Shown in pieces: positions 49,559-62,159 of a stretch of DNA of 64,000 bases. The stretch spans positions 44,197,732 through 44,261,731 of the forward strand of contig NC_083587.1 in assembly GCF_027579695.1 (NCBI RefSeq), in the 5' to 3' direction. This stretch comes from Neoarius graeffei. Taxonomy: Eukaryota > Chordata > Actinopteri > Siluriformes > Ariidae. How positions within the stretch are numbered: the stretch's first letter is position 1; every line of letters begins with the position of its first letter. A program made the translations under genes and the position numbers. The notes under the pieces are model-generated. The model was given only the letters and a program-made list of their open reading frames with translations. It was not told where the DNA came from and did not search any database.

Positions 49559-49627
49559 GATGTACCATAGAGGGTGAATTATCCAAATCCCTTTGTATCT
49601 TTTGTTGAGGAACATTGCTTTGAAACA

Positions 49628-49992
49628 GGGTGGCATGGTGGTGTAGTGGTTAGCATTGTCGCCTCATAGTAAGAAGGTTCTGGGTTCGAGCCCAGTGGCC
49701 GATGGGGACCTTTCTGTGTGGAGTTTGCATGTTCTCCCCATGTCTGTGTGGGTTTACTCTGGGTGCTCCGGTTTCCCCCACAGTTCAAAGACATGCAGGC
49801 TAGGTTAATTGGTGGCTCTAAATTGACCGTAGATGTGAGTGTGAATGGTTGTCCGTGTCTGTGTGTCAGCCCTGTGATGATCTTGTGACTTGTCCAGGGT
49901 GTACCCCGCCTCTCGCCCATAGTCAGCGGGGATAGGCTCCAGCTTGTCCACAACTCTGCGCAGGATAAGTGGTTATGGATAATGGATGGATG
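49628..49992 (+). mobile_element. Main-family SINE, copy 13
   Basis: Second of the pair; differs from copy 12 at many sites, so the duplication is old. Confidence 0.9.
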
Positions 49993-50246
49993 TTTTGAAA
50001 CATTTCAATAATTTTCTCATGCATTTGTTGACAACCTGGAGATCCTCGGCCCATCTTTGTTCCCCAACGACTCAGCCTTTCCTAGATACTGATTTTGTAC
50101 CAAATCATGATTACAATCACCTGTTGACACCACCTGTTTCAAATCACATTGTTATTTAATTATTTTACCTCATGAATAGCCCTAAATTGGCCACATCCCA
50201 ATTTTTTTGGAACGTGTTGAAGGCCTGAAACGCAGGAATGGATGTA

Positions 50247-50781
50247 CAGTACCAGTCAAAAGTTTGTATCGACCTTCTAATTCAATGGTTTTTCTTTCAT
50301 TTTATTAATTAAAAGGCACTTCATATCTTAAAGTAATGATGGATGTTGTTTCTCTTTACTTAGCTGAGCGGTTCTTGACATAATATGGATTACTACAGGT
50401 ATTTACTGTATTTTTATTATTTACTATTTGATCTCAAATGCATTAAGAAGGCAAGAAATTGCACTAATTAACTTTTGACGAGGCACCTGTTAATTGAAAA
50501 GCATTCCAGGTGACTACCTTATGAAGCTGGTTAAGATAATGCCAATAGTGTGCAAAGCGTCATCAAGGTAAATGGTGGCTACTTTGAAGAATCTAAAATA
50601 TGAAACATATTTTGGTTTTTTTAAAACACTTTTTGTTTATCACCTAATTCAATATATGTTCCAGATGCTATTTCATAGTTTTGATGTCTTCAGTATTGTT
50701 CTACAATGTAGAAAATAGTCAAAATACAGAAAAACCTATGAATGAGTAGAGTAGGGGTGTCCGAACTTATGACTGGTACTG
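50247..50781. mobile_element. Short Tc1 MITE (CAGTACCAGTC family), copy 1
   Basis: Ends CAGTACCAGTCAAAAGTTTG and the complement near 50770 (TTATGACTGGTACTG), TA on both sides. No coding. Related copies at 60571-61108 and 63387-63932. Confidence 0.9.
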
Positions 50782-51069
50782 TATATTACCAAATGAAATT
50801 AAGTTGACCAGACAAAACATGAAGTATCTTGGGTTCATACTGTCTACAGGGAAATGCAAATCAAAGTAAATTTATCACTGCTCTCTTTTTTTAATTTGCA
50901 TTTTCCATACCGTCCCAACTTTTTCTGATTTGGGGTTGTAATATTCTTCTTTGTAAAAACATACTGCACAACAAAAGACTTGTTTTAATAATGTTAAAAG
51001 TAAAGGTAGTTTGTGTTTAATATTAATGTGATTGGGTATTTTTAAATCATTGTAAGTCATAATGTCACT

Positions 51070-51748
51070 TTGATTCCTAAAAGGTACTGCAGTCCAATCA
51101 CAAGCATTCACCATGTTCCGCAGACTGAGCTGCTGTGCAATGTGCGCTGTGGTGCTTTGTGCATTCGAATGATCATAGAATCACAGAATCTTTTTTTAAA
51201 CAAATCATTGGAGGAAGAAGGTAGCCATGCAAAATTCACTGTAATCATGATTTTACTTTTGCACTTTATGATTATATGCTTTCTACTTTATTATTATCTA
51301 GGTCTATATTTCTTTCATTCTGGGCCACCATGCCGGTTTTGTTCTGAACCAGTAGTTTGTTTCCTGAGTACCACTAGCAAAGTTGTCACCTCATGTCTAA
51401 GACCGTGACCCAGTGTGAGTTCCCTGAAACAGATTCTCCACATCACGTGTGCCTTGTTTCCGATTCCTTGCTTTGTGGCGGAGTGGAACTAGATTCAAGT
51501 TGTCAGGTTTCCCAACCGACTGTAATTTCAGGTCAGGATGATGAACTGTTTGTCCTGCCAGGCCCTGATGGCGCTGGATAATGAATATGATCAATGCTCA
51601 AACTGTTTAGGACTAGAACATGAGCAACCAGCACTTAGAAAGTTTTGCCCAAACTCCAGCTTATTACTGATAGCAACTCATGATGCGAGTCTTGCAGGCT
51701 CTGGAAATACTGCTGGATATTCATTACATTCCTCTGATGCAGCAAGGA
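51070..51748. other. Unassigned sequence
   Basis: Frames of 60-112 codons occur on both strands but none has a recognisable domain. No repeat identified. Confidence 0.35.
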
Positions 51749-52400
51749 CCAGGCTTGTCGTACTCAAGTCCGACTCGTGCCCTAATTTTAAGGACTCGTG
51801 ACTTGACTTGAACTTGAGCACTGATGACTCCGACTTGGACTCGGACTCATGCATTAACTGCATTCAGACTTGTAAATTGGAGACAAGGACTCTGATTTTT
51901 TTCTTTATTTTTTGTAACTAATTTCATGCAAGAGAATGCACATTCACCTGTTCATATGTCATGTTCAGGAACAAACTAACGTTAATGGCGCTAAAATGCC
52001 TGGCGAGAAGCCCCTAGGATTGTCCACTTTGCTTATACAGACTTCTCGTGCAGTGGGAAAAAACTCACTGCTATGTGTTCTATATGTAGAAGAACTATCG
52101 AGGAGATGATGGGGACAACCTCGAATTTCAATCGTCATTTGGCAAGACTCCACCCAGAGAAGTAAGTGACACGTTATGCTCATTGCTCTGTTGATAGCGG
52201 GGCTTGCTGAGTGATGAACTAGCTTTTTATCTGGAGCCTATTAACTAAAATGGGTCAGTCAAGCAGTAACATTGGTCCAACACAGTAACAGAGACGGTTT
52301 CACATAAAGGCAGCAGCAGCCACCGTCAAATGGTGTGGTTGGAGTCTTGTTTTCGGACTCAACTTGAAATTTTCTTTAATGACTTGGATTTGACTCACTC
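51749..52400 (+). mobile_element. hAT-like element, longer copy with a BED-finger exon
   Basis: It begins CCAGGCTTGTCGTACTCAAG like the short copy at 12560 and shares the GACTCGTGCCCTAATTTTAA block. It has about 370 additional internal bases encoding a BED zinc finger. The right end fades near 52400. Both copies share the ACATAAAGGCAGCAGCAGCC-like block. Confidence 0.68.
51995..52165 (+). pseudogene. BED-type zinc finger of a hAT transposase (fragment)
   Basis: The frame reads RIVHFAYTDFSCSGKKLTAM, then CSICRRTIEEMMG and TTSNFNRHLARLHPEK. C-x2-C and H-x4-H give the BED pattern, and TTSNFNRHL is typical of hAT transposases. No ATG in frame; a stop follows LHPEK, overlapping an AAGTAAGT donor-like site. 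Confidence 0.7.
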
Positions 52401-52789
52401 TTCCAGCTAAACCAAACTTTTCACTCAGATGACACACAAGTAACATTTACGGCACACTGTCAGGATAAATACAGAACGCTACTCCAATAAGCTGTTACTG
52501 TAGTAATCAGATGTGTTTACTCAATTTCCCCTCAGGTACTCAATTTCGCCTCAGGATTCGTAAAGTATTTCTGATTCTGTTGAGATAATTATATGTCTGT
52601 ATCTTCATAATGCTTTCTATTGTATTCTGTCATATTTCCTCCTTTTCTCTTATAATGTATTCTATTATATTGTCCTAACTGCCTATCCTATTCTAGATTA
52701 TTTTGTCATGTTCTGTTCTGTGGCCATCCATTCTATTCTCTATGGTCTATCTTAATATATCCTATCCTATTCTTTTAGTCCTGGGTATG

Positions 52790-53640
52790 ACTTTAAACTG
52801 CAACCGGTGGTGAGTCTCAGGTCCGGGAGGACTTGAGTATTGGGGGAAAGTGGAGTTACCCCTTAATCACCATTGCACCCAGGTCTGCTCTGACCTGGAG
52901 TGGTAGCACCTGCCTGGGCTCCAGCTATGGGTTAAATAGTACATCACCAATAAGGCACTGGCAGCAGGGTGCTTTTCGGTGCAATGTGGCAGATGAACCC
53001 AACAGGGTCAACGGCACACCACCAGATGGCATGCAGAAGAGCCACTCAAATGGCCAATGGATGGCATCACTTGGCAAGTCAGTTGTCACTGCGGGGCAAC
53101 TTCTATACCCGTCAGGTCTGTAGCACTTTTGTGCACCACTTGGCATCAGGTCTGGGGGTCCAGAAAGACAACACGATGGGGGTACAACATCGTTTGTCTT
53201 ACCTTTCTGTGCAAGGCGCTTCATTAGGAGAGGAGAATAGTATACGAGAGCTCATGAAACCAGACATTCCATCGCAGCTCAACCAGGCCATTCGTGCCAC
53301 CGCTGTGGACGACTCTGTTGCTCTGTTGCGGGCCTCGTGGCCCATCTGCATTTCTGTGCACCCTAATGAAGCAGTCATCATTGCTAGCAATGGACAGCGG
53401 ACGATGACAGCCTTCAAAATACAATGTGGAATTATACAGGTATTAGATGTTGCAAGTCAAAACTACAATCAATTGCCGAACAAGCATACCGACACAAATC
53501 AATGGAAAATCCATCAAAGAATAACATCAATAACTATCAGAGACAATAACTGTCTCTGGCCTGTGGGTCACATGACCTCACCTACATCACACAAGATGTT
53601 CGCCATTTAAAGTCAGTGGAGGAACTGAGCTATGACTCTG
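52790..53640 (+). other. Unassigned, possibly retroelement-derived, GC-richer block
   Basis: A 213-codon frame (52969-53610) and an overlapping 96-codon frame (52833-53123) lie here. The stretch is clearly richer in G and C than its surroundings. A segment near 53260-53430 reads QLNQAIRATAVDDSVALLRA and NEAVIIASNGQRTMTAF. I do not recognise a family. A 5' region of a retroelement is one possibility, an unrecognised exon another. Confidence 0.35.
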
Positions 53641-53871
53641 ATCTGATCTTCTCATAGGTGAATGATGGTGTTTGCCATGTTCACAATTGACGATTACTGT
53701 TTATCTGACAAAAGACATCATCTTCCTCTATTATGATTTCTGCTCAACTGTGCAAAAAAATACAGAATGACAAGTAATGTCAGATTGTTTCAGGACTATG
53801 CTCAATTTTTTATGAACTAATACTACAAGTCATATAGAGCCATGAGATTATGGGATACAGTAAGTACATTG

Positions 53872-54104
53872 GCCCCTTTCACATATCCCACAATCCACTG
53901 CGTGGTTGGAAACTTCCGGTGGTCAGGCCCAAGCTGCTGATAACGGTACAAAAACCAATATTGGGCGATATAATCAGCTTCGATTTTCAAATATCAGATG
54001 TTCAAATATTATTACAGGTTTACATGGTCTCATCGATTTTGGAAGTTCTCTGGTCACCAGACATTCCCAACTGTGCAGTGGATTGTGGGATATGTGAAAG
54101 GGGC
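53872..54104. mobile_element. Small TIR element (MITE)
   Basis: The ends CCCCTTTCACATATCCCACA and the complement are inverted over about 30 bp including AATCCACTGC. Interior about 170 bp without coding. Confidence 0.8.
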
Positions 54105-54119
54105 GAATTCACTTTATAG

Positions 54120-54554
54120 TAAAAATGTATAATCCTTCGTGTTTGCAGTATATTACATAGAATATAAACATTGAATATTACAGTTTAGTACATAAATGAG
54201 AACAGAGTGAAACACTACTGTGTTTCAGTTGTGTACAGTAGAGTACTGCAATATAATCTATGGTTCCTGTAAACAGCAGATTGCAGTAAAAGCACATGTT
54301 CTCCTGCTTGAAGGTATCGACTATGGAAGCAACTCTGAAGCTGCTCAGATTCATTTGGACTCTTTGCTCAGCTCTCGCTGTGAGTCCACGGACAAGGACG
54401 TGGTCAATCACAGTGGCCCAAAATTTCATTTCATAAAGTTGTTCTTCTCTTCCTGACTCTTCCTCATCACACTCCTTTTTGTCTTGTCATTGCTTTAGTC
54501 CATTATTAAACAGACATATGGCTCTTTTGATACATCTCGAATCTCTGCATTGTG
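54120..54554. other. No recognised feature
   Basis: Short frames only. Confidence 0.35.
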
Positions 54555-54567
54555 TGTGAACCATTTT

Positions 54568-54939
54568 CTCATCTCATCTCATTATCTCTAGCCGCTTTAT
54601 CCTGTTCTACAGGGTCGCAGGCAAGCTGGAGCCTATCCCAGCTGACTACGGGCGAAAGGCGGGGTACACCCTGGACAAGTCGCCAGGTCATCACAGGGTT
54701 GGCACGTAGACAACCATTCACACTCACATTCATACCTACGGTCAATTTAGAGTCACCAGTTAACCTAACCTGCATGTCTTTGGACTGTGGGGGAAACCGG
54801 AGCACCCGGAGGAAACCCATGCGGACACGGGGAGAACATGCAAACTCCACACAGAAAGGCCCTCGCCGGCCACGGGGCTCAAACCCGGACCTTCTTGCTG
54901 TGAGGCGACAGCGCTAACCACTACACCACCGTGCCGCCC
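54568..54939 (-). mobile_element. Main-family SINE, copy 14
   Basis: Target duplication TGTGAACCATTTT at 54555-54567 and 54940-54952. Small internal loss near 54700. Confidence 0.93.
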
Positions 54940-54954
54940 TGTGAACCATTTTGC

Positions 54955-55984
54955 TCCTTAAATTGCTTGAGTTTTTTTTTCTTCAGACCGTTTTATTTGC
55001 TGTCCATTACTACGACAAGTCATAAATTCTATGTGTTATTGGTTAATAAAGAGGAGTATCAATACTTTAAGTGATTTTCAATAAAGTATTGTATTGGCAT
55101 TATTTATGAGTGCTGTCTGTTCTTGTCTGACGTGATGCGCTACATGGTATAATCAACAAATGATGGACAAATCATGAATTAATTAACAAGTCCAATGACC
55201 AAATCAAAGCTCCAGTGTGGTTGCCAAGTCTCATATTATGCTTGTCTGGTAGTCCAAATAACTATGCTAAAAAGTGACCTGTAATTTAATTCAAACATAA
55301 GCTGATCTTATTATGTGCTCAGGACAGACTATGGAAAGTAAGTGAGTACTTCAACAGAGTGAATTTATGTAGTCATATTTTTTCATCCTCTTTGGATAAT
55401 ATCTCTGGGGAGGAAACATATGTTTGTGCCCTCAGAAAAAAAGTAGAAAGTCTCTGGCTAAAATTATGGCTATGAGCTGTGGTATTCTCTCTTTGTACAT
55501 AATGATGTTGTTTAAGATCTCATGGATCTTTGTGGCTCAACAAAGTGTTTAAACATGAGGTTACTGGGTGTTGTGGTAGATTTCCAATTATTCTAAAAGT
55601 TTCTATAATTATAGCAGTTCTTAGAACAGTTTGTTTGTCTGGTTAGACACACCCTTTATCCTCATTACAAATAAACAAAATTTGTAGTTACACTACATTC
55701 GAATAACTAAAGAGTGCTAATTACTTTTTGCTTGTAAAGTATTGGAAGCCCTTTTGGTCAGCATTGTTTTATTCTGGTTATTTATCACTTTCATTATCAG
55801 TGTGTAGTGATATGTATAATGCATGTATCCCTCTTTCATGTCTCTTTTGTCTGTGTTTAGTTATACTAAATATTATTAGAGTATAAAAAAAAGTTGCTTA
55901 TCCACATCTTTCCATGAATGAAGCTAGTTATTAAGGGGAAATCAATTGTTTTACTTTGGTTGAGTTTTTCTATGTTACCATACT
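54955..55984. other. AT-rich sequence, nothing recognised
   Basis: No coding or repeat signal that I can name. Confidence 0.35.
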
Positions 55985-55998
55985 CTCGAACAATTCAT

Positions 55999-56370
55999 CT
56001 CATCTCATCATCTCTAGCCGCTTTATCCTGTTCTACAGGGTCGCAGGCAAGCTGGAGCCTATCCCAGCTGACTACGGGCGAAAGGCGGGGTACACCCTGG
56101 ACAAGTCGCCAGGTCATCACAGGGCTGACACATAGACACAGACAACCATTCACACTCACATTCACACCTACGGTCAATTTAGAGTCACCAGTTAACCTAA
56201 CCTGCATGTCTTTGGACTGTGGGGGAAACCGGAGCACCCGGAGGAAACCCACACGGACACGGGGAGAACATGCAAACTCCGCACAGAAAGGCCCTCGCCG
56301 GCCACGGGGCTCAAACCCGGACGTTCTTGCTGTGAGGCAACAGCGCTAACCACTACACCACCGTGCCGCC
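55999..56370 (-). mobile_element. Main-family SINE, copy 15
   Basis: Target duplication CTCGAACAATTCAT at 55985-55998 and 56371-56384. Confidence 0.94.
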
Positions 56371-56540
56371 CTCGAACAATTCATATTAAATATTTCTATA
56401 CTTACATTTATTTAAATACTTTGTGCTACAACTTGCTAAAATTAATATAAAACTGTGAACTATAACAATATAGGATGATCTAGATGACTTACAATTAGAA
56501 ATATAAAAGGTCTATAAATAGCAGTATCAACAAGTCAAAA

Positions 56541-56858
56541 CACCTTGCATGCCAGGACCTATCTTCCCACTAGTCTCCTGCCCCAGTACTAACCAGGCAC
56601 TTAGCGCATTAGGCGGTGCCAATCTCCATTTCCATAGCCCTCAGCTTTTTGTCTATTACATAGCTAGGATTACAGTGGGGGGCCAGTCCTCTGGTAACTG
56701 CGAGAATTTGACTCCCTACTCGCATCTGTATTGCAGTGTGCCTTGCCAGATGGCAGTAGGTACCATTTTTATGATGGTCTTGGTATGACCCGACTGCGAG
56801 TAGAACTCGTGATCTCCCAGTCAAGAGGTGAGCACGCTCAGCACTAGGCCAACTCACA
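56541..56858 (-). mobile_element. Composite tRNA/5S-like SINE, copy 2
   Basis: On the minus strand the tRNA-like head (GAGTTGGCCTAGTGCTGAGC) is at the right. The 5S-like 3' part at about 56549-56597 reads GCCTGGTTAGTACTGGGGCA and GGAGAC. A short duplication GTCAAAA lies on both sides. Confidence 0.78.
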
Positions 56859-57192
56859 GTCAAAAATATACATGTAAACGTAGGTACTGTTCAGAAGGTC
56901 TTCAGCTATTGTTATTTTATTATTATTTCATGTTTTTAATCCAGTTAATCCATTTGAGAAGTCAGGCCGGTCTAACACTGTTTTATTTGAATTTTCTGAG
57001 CAACGCTATTAAAGAATTATTGAAATTTACATGCCATTTTGCATGCAGATTATTTTCCCTTTAATGTACAGACACTCTCGTGTTTGAGTAGGCCAAACAG
57101 AGAAGTCTTACATGCTGGAAGCCAACTTTTCTGATGAAACATCACTCGCTAAAAACCTCTCCTTTATTCAAAGAGGCTGGGAAGATCAGAGC

Positions 57193-57194
<2 letters not shown>

Positions 57195-57219
<25 letters not shown>
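57195..57219. repeat. (GA)n microsatellite
   Basis: About 12 GA units followed by GACA repeats. Confidence 0.95.
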
Positions 57220-57231
<12 letters not shown>

Positions 57232-57239
57232 GCTAGGCA

Positions 57240-58615
57240 CTGTTTTTAGAGCCTGGAGTTGGCTGACCAAAGTGTTGTTGTCACGCGAACAAGCCTTCTG
57301 TCAATCTCCTGGTGTCCCTGACAGACTGTTGGCACCCAGCCAAACCCTTGCGTGCAAGCCTGTAAAGCCACATTAGTGGTTTAAAAAAAAAAGTTCATAA
57401 CAACAACAGCTGTTAAGTATTGATGACTACTGGCAAAGCAAGAATGTTCTTTGCAACAGGTTAGGATTGCAATGTAATACAAACTAATTCTTTGACATTT
57501 ACTAAGGAATTTGAGTGGGTGTTTATTTCTTTCTTTTTCAATTCAAACTCGAGACATTCTTAGCACAAGAGAACAATCTATCTTTTTCCATGTTATTTTA
57601 AATTGGTAGCTATAGCTCTTTCTCTCTTAACTATTACAGAAAACACATTTCTTACAATTTAACCCCCTTCCCTGCTCTTTAAAAGACAAAAATGTATTAG
57701 TGATATGTGGCACTACATTAATGTATATGCTCCTGAAATTATAACTCAGTTAGAGATGTCTACACATACACTGGCATGTACACTATTAAACGGTATTTGG
57801 ACACTTAATTTCAAAATCTTGTGTTTTGTATTCTGGCATATAGAGAGAATAATTACATGACACATCTAACAGATGGACAGAAAAACCTAATGTCTTCAAT
57901 AGGCATGGTAGACGAAGGCTTGCATTTCCCACTAATGAGTGGGAAAGGAGTGGTTGCTACTGTTGTGGTTGAACAAGGGTAGCTGCACACAGAAGCATAC
58001 TATGACCTCTCTAGTGTTTTTTCGTAAAATTTGCTCCTGGTGAACAAGTTCAGTTTTCATGACAGTGGCTCTGTGTGAATTGTATAATCTGGCACTCTCA
58101 TCTCTCGCACATGCTCTTAATTCACTGGCTCTAAACTCCCAACAGAGCTTTTGGATACGGTAGGTGCTACAGTGAAACGCTAGGCTTAGGGTCTGACTTC
58201 TGGCTGTGTCTATGCAGCTGTATCCTGAGACATTATGGAAAGCACAATAAAGCCTGACCTTGGTGTGTAAATGAAATGACCACCTGCATCTTCATAACAA
58301 AGCACTGGAAAACTGGCAAAGGCTCACATTCCCAGTGCTGATGGTGTGTGCCTGCTCGGATAGACAAACAGTGCTTCCACTTCAATTCTCTCTTTGCTTT
58401 TAATAGTTTGTTTATTTTTTGTTTGTTTGTTTGCTTTTTAACTGGTAGCCTCTCCACAGTTTATAATATTAACATGTTAGCTGAAATATTAAATGAAGAG
58501 TCCAAAAAGAAGCATAAGCAAGTGTACAAGTATACTTGTGAATCTGAAAGGTTTGCGAAAATTTCATTTAAACTCAAATACTAAAAACAAAATCAGCTGT
58601 GAGCTACTGTGAGCT
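57240..58615. other. No recognised feature
   Basis: Frames shorter than 80 codons without family features. Confidence 0.35.
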
Positions 58616-58619
58616 TACG

Positions 58620-59218
58620 TATCCCTCCGCTCTCGCTTATATCAGAATGCAAGCAACCGAAGGAATAGGACATTTATTATGAATGTTGACTTCAACAAAT
58701 ATTTAACCCTGAAACAAGTAAGTAAAGAGCAGTGTTCTTCTTGGGTATTTCAAATAGCATCCTGGTAAACTGTCATTTTGAAATAGCATTTTGCTTCTTG
58801 AAATAGCGTCAAAATCCACCCTATATGTTTCGTAAATACATTAAGTCAGTAAACAAGAACTTGATGTGGGACAGACCTGAAAATGGTACCCACGGTATAG
58901 AACCCCAAGCTGAAGCTCAGCACCAAATATCAAGCAGTTACGAACTGTAGTTGCTGAGAAAAATGTTACAAAAATTTTGTAAATCCACCCTATACGTTTC
59001 GTAAATACATTCAGTTGGTAAACAGGAAGTCGATGTGCGACAGACCTGAAAATGGTATACACGGTATAGAACCCCAAGCTGAAGTTTGGTACCAAGTACC
59101 AAGTGGCTATGATTTGTGGTTGCTGAGAAAAAGGGTGTTTTGGGCAGATGGAAATATGGAGATAAGAATGGACGGACAGAGGTAAACCAGTATACCCCCT
59201 CTTCAGAGCGGGGGTATA
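58620..59218 (-). mobile_element. MITE with ATACCCCCG ends, copy 2
   Basis: Inverted relative to 19831-20277, diverged. The internal unit with CGGTATAGAACCCCAAGCTG occurs twice (near 58895 and 59063). Confidence 0.74.
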
Positions 59219-59219
59219 A

Positions 59220-60100
59220 ATAAAGGGTTAGTCTGGACAATTTTTAAAGAATGTAATAGATTTATCTTTGGTATCTAACCTTCAAAACTTGGCATCACTA
59301 TCTCATTAATGTTGTTATATTAATTTCTCTATAAAGGAAAGCTCGCTGTAATTATAAGCAGAGGAATTTCCAAAATATCAGCAGTCCGTTAGAGTTAGGA
59401 TCACATGTGGCAGTGGTTTATGGTACACTTTTCAGATGTCAGTAGCAATTATTGTTGTCAGGGTAATGGATTTCCTTTAGTGCTCAGATGCCATTCATAG
59501 GTTTGATTTAAATAGCGAAAAGGAAACAAAGGGAAAAGCTATTAGTTAAAAATAGCAGCATTTTAATGAGGCCTCTTCTGTCTTCCACTTTTTCAAAGAA
59601 ATGCCAAACAACAGAGTCAGAAATGACCTTCATCCTTCGCAAAAGCCTGGTCTTGATGTTATTCTCGTGAGGAATTGCTAAGTACAAAATTTGACTTTTT
59701 TTTCCCCTTCAGTTTCCCAGTTGAGGAAGCAAGATAAATAGAATGAATTTTGGGACGACCTTAGACAGATGAAACAATAGACAACATAATGCAAATATGA
59801 GTTGCAAACTAGTTAATAAACAACTGTGAGCAAGTTCTGGAAACATTAAAAGACTTAGCAACACAACACAATTTTTGACACGCACTTTTATCACTTTTCT
59901 TAATCTGTTAGTTCAGCTTGACAGACGATTGGTTAAATGAGACAGGTGAAATAAGACAAATTAGCAAATTAATGCTGCATTTGATTAGAGTAGGGGTGTT
60001 AAACTTTAATTCTACCCCGGACCACATCAACATTTTCGACCCTGTAGGGCCATAATAGAAGTCTTTAATTTTTTCTTTTACATATTTAACACTGACTATC
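59220..60100. other. No recognised feature
   Basis: AT-rich, no named repeat. A 48-codon open stretch on the minus strand near 59540-59680 has no family features. Confidence 0.35.
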
Positions 60101-60112
60101 ACCACTAATCTA

Positions 60113-60447
60113 CGTTTGTTTGTTTTATCTGTAACCACTTATCCCATGCGGGGTCGCAGGAGGCAAGCTGGAGCCTATCCCAGCTGACCATGGGCAAGAG
60201 GCAGGGTACACCCTGGACAAGTCGCCAACTCATTGCAGGGCTGACACACACATAGACCATTCATACTTAGTCAATTTAGAGCCACCAATTAACCTAACCT
60301 GCATATCTTTGGACTGTGGGAGGAAACCCATGCAGACACAGGGAGAACATGCAAACTCCACACAGAAAGGCCCTCATCGGGTGCTGGGTTCAAACCCAGA
60401 ACCTTCTTGCTGTGAGGCAACAGTGCTAACGACTACACCACCGTGCC
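60113..60447 (-). mobile_element. Main-family SINE, copy 16
   Basis: Diverged; target duplication ACCACTAATCTA at 60101-60112 and 60448-60459. Confidence 0.9.
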
Positions 60448-60570
60448 ACCACTAATCTATAAGCTCTGAAATCAGAACAGGCTGTTTCTACAGCAAAAAG
60501 AAGGACTAACATAATCTATTAAAGTGTATACCCTATTAGACAATAACATTTACAGTTTTATTAATGCATA

Positions 60571-61108
60571 CAGTACCAGGCAAAGTTTGGACACACCTTC
60601 TAATTCAATGTTTTTTCTTTATTTTTATTAATTAAAAGGCACTTCATGTCTTAAAGTAATGATGGGTGTCTTTTCTCTTTACTTAGTCGAACGGTTCTGG
60701 ACATAATATAGATTACTACAGTTGTGGAACAGGGATTTTTTTTATTATTTACTATTTACTGTTTGCTCTCAAACGCATTAAGAAGGCAAGAAATCCCACT
60801 AATTAACTTTTAATGAGACACACACCCATTAATTGAAAAGCATTCCAGGTGACCACCTCATGAAGCTGGTTAAGATAATGCCAATAGTGTGCAAAGCGTC
60901 ATCAAGGTAAACGGTAGCTACTTTGAAGAATCTAAAATATGAAACGTATTGCTTTATTAAAACATTTTGTTTATCACATCATTCCATATATGATCCATTT
61001 GTTATTTCATAGTTTTGATGTCTTCAATACTGTTCTACAATGTAGAAAATAGTCAAAATACAGAAAAACCTATGAATGAGTAGGTGTTCAAACTTTTGAT
61101 TGGTACTG
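60571..61108. mobile_element. Short Tc1 MITE (CAGTACCAGTC family), copy 2
   Basis: TA-flanked; ends CAGTACCAGGCAAAGTTTGG and TTTTGATTGGTACTG. Same orientation as copy 1. Confidence 0.9.
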
Positions 61109-61246
61109 TACATTCCTTAGCTTAATCACATTTTATTGGATACCAGGTTTTTAAGTTACTAACAAGATAGCTGCATTATAAGAATAGAGATATGGAGAGG
61201 AGAGCCAGTGCAATAGCCTGCTGAAGTTTACTGCAAAAGAAAAGTA

Positions 61247-61774
61247 CACTACCATTCAAAAGTTTGGGGTCACCCAGACAATTTTGTGTTTTCCATGAAA
61301 AGTCACACTTTTATTTACCACCATAAGTTGTAAAATGAATAGAAAATATAGTCAAGACATTTTTCTGGCCATTTTGAGCATTTAATCGACCCCACAAATG
61401 TGATGCTCCAGAAACTCGATCTGCTCAAAGGAAGGTCAGTTTTATAGCTTCTCTAAAGAGCTCAACTGTTTTCAGCTGTGCTAACATGATTGTACAAGGG
61501 TTTTCTAATCATCCATTAGCCTTCTGAGGCAATGAGCAAACACATTGTACCATTAGAACACTGGAGTGAGAGTTGCTGGAAATGGGCCTCTATACACCTA
61601 CGGAGATATTGCACCAAAAACCAGACATTTGCAGCTAGAATAGTCATTTACCACATTAGCAATGTATAGAGTGGATTTCTGATTAGTTTAAAGTGACCTT
61701 CATTGAAAAGAACAGTGCTTTTCTTTCAAAAGTAAGGAAATTTCAAAGTGACCTCAAACTTTTGAACGGTAGTG
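61247..61774. mobile_element. Short Tc1 MITE (CACTACCATTC family)
   Basis: Ends CACTACCATTCAAAAGTTTG and AAACTTTTGAACGGTAGTG, flanked by TA. Non-coding. Confidence 0.93.
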
Positions 61775-61821
61775 TAGATCAAGGTTTATGATAAGGTTTT
61801 TAGGTCATTTTGCCCTATTAT

Positions 61822-62150
61822 CCATCCATCATCTATATTGCTTATCTTAAGCAGGTAAGGTGGCGCCAATCCCAAGCTCATCTGACATTGAGTGAGAGGC
61901 GGGATATACCCTGGACTGCCAGCCATTCACACTCATATTCACACTTATGGGAATCTTAGAATAGCCAGTCGACCTAATCTGCATGTCTTTAAACTGTGGT
62001 TGGAAATTGAAGCACCTGAGGGAAACTCACACAGGCATGAGGAGGACATGCAAACTTCACACAGAAAGGCCACGGCTGAACGGCAAGTTCAAACCAGAAC
62101 CTGCTTGCTGTGAGGCAACAATACTCACCACTACACCACCGGGCCGCCTG
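61822..62150 (-). mobile_element. Main-family SINE, copy 17 (old)
   Basis: Strongly diverged but recognisable by CACTACACCACCG, AACCTGCTTGCTGTGAGGC and CATGCAAACTTCACACAG. CCTATTAT at both sides may be the target duplication. Confidence 0.82.
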
Positions 62151-62159
62151 GACCTATTA

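Larger units (their letters stand above)
49125..49996 (+). repeat. Tandem duplication (period 436 bp) of flank plus SINE
   Basis: TGTACCATAGAGGGTGAATT begins at 49125 and again at 49561. Each unit has 66 bases of Tc1 sequence followed by a SINE. TTTTGAAACA occurs left of the first SINE (49181-49190) and right of the second (49993-50002), which marks the original target duplication. Confidence 0.88.
48130..50054 (-). pseudogene. Tc1-like transposase, broken and split
   Basis: Start MGRGSPGCQQMHEKIIEMF at 50054, then the SINE pair. It continues near 49084 with MCKGQGCKPKINTRALRSLG and WLGWTITQWKHVLWSDES-like residues (first D) near 48800. The C-terminal HQLVSSVAKHHLSVMRRHGN lies near 48260. 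Frameshifts throughout. Confidence 0.84.
48003..50938 (-). mobile_element. Tc1-like transposon with tandem SINEs and a MITE inside
   Basis: Ends CCACCCCAAATCAGAAAA (48003) and TTTTCTGATTTGGGGTTG (to 50938), TA-flanked. Insertions: tandem SINE pair 49191-49992 and a Tc1 MITE 50247-50781. Confidence 0.88.

Noticed and set aside
54220-54456. 78-codon frame with WTLCSALAVS-like alternative reading
   Set aside because: Neither reading has a recognisable domain; a decayed repeat is possible but not demonstrable.
59540-59680. Open minus-strand stretch LAIPHENNIKTRLLRRMKV
   Set aside because: Looked like a possible ahrr 5' exon but has no bHLH signature and no convincing splice sites.
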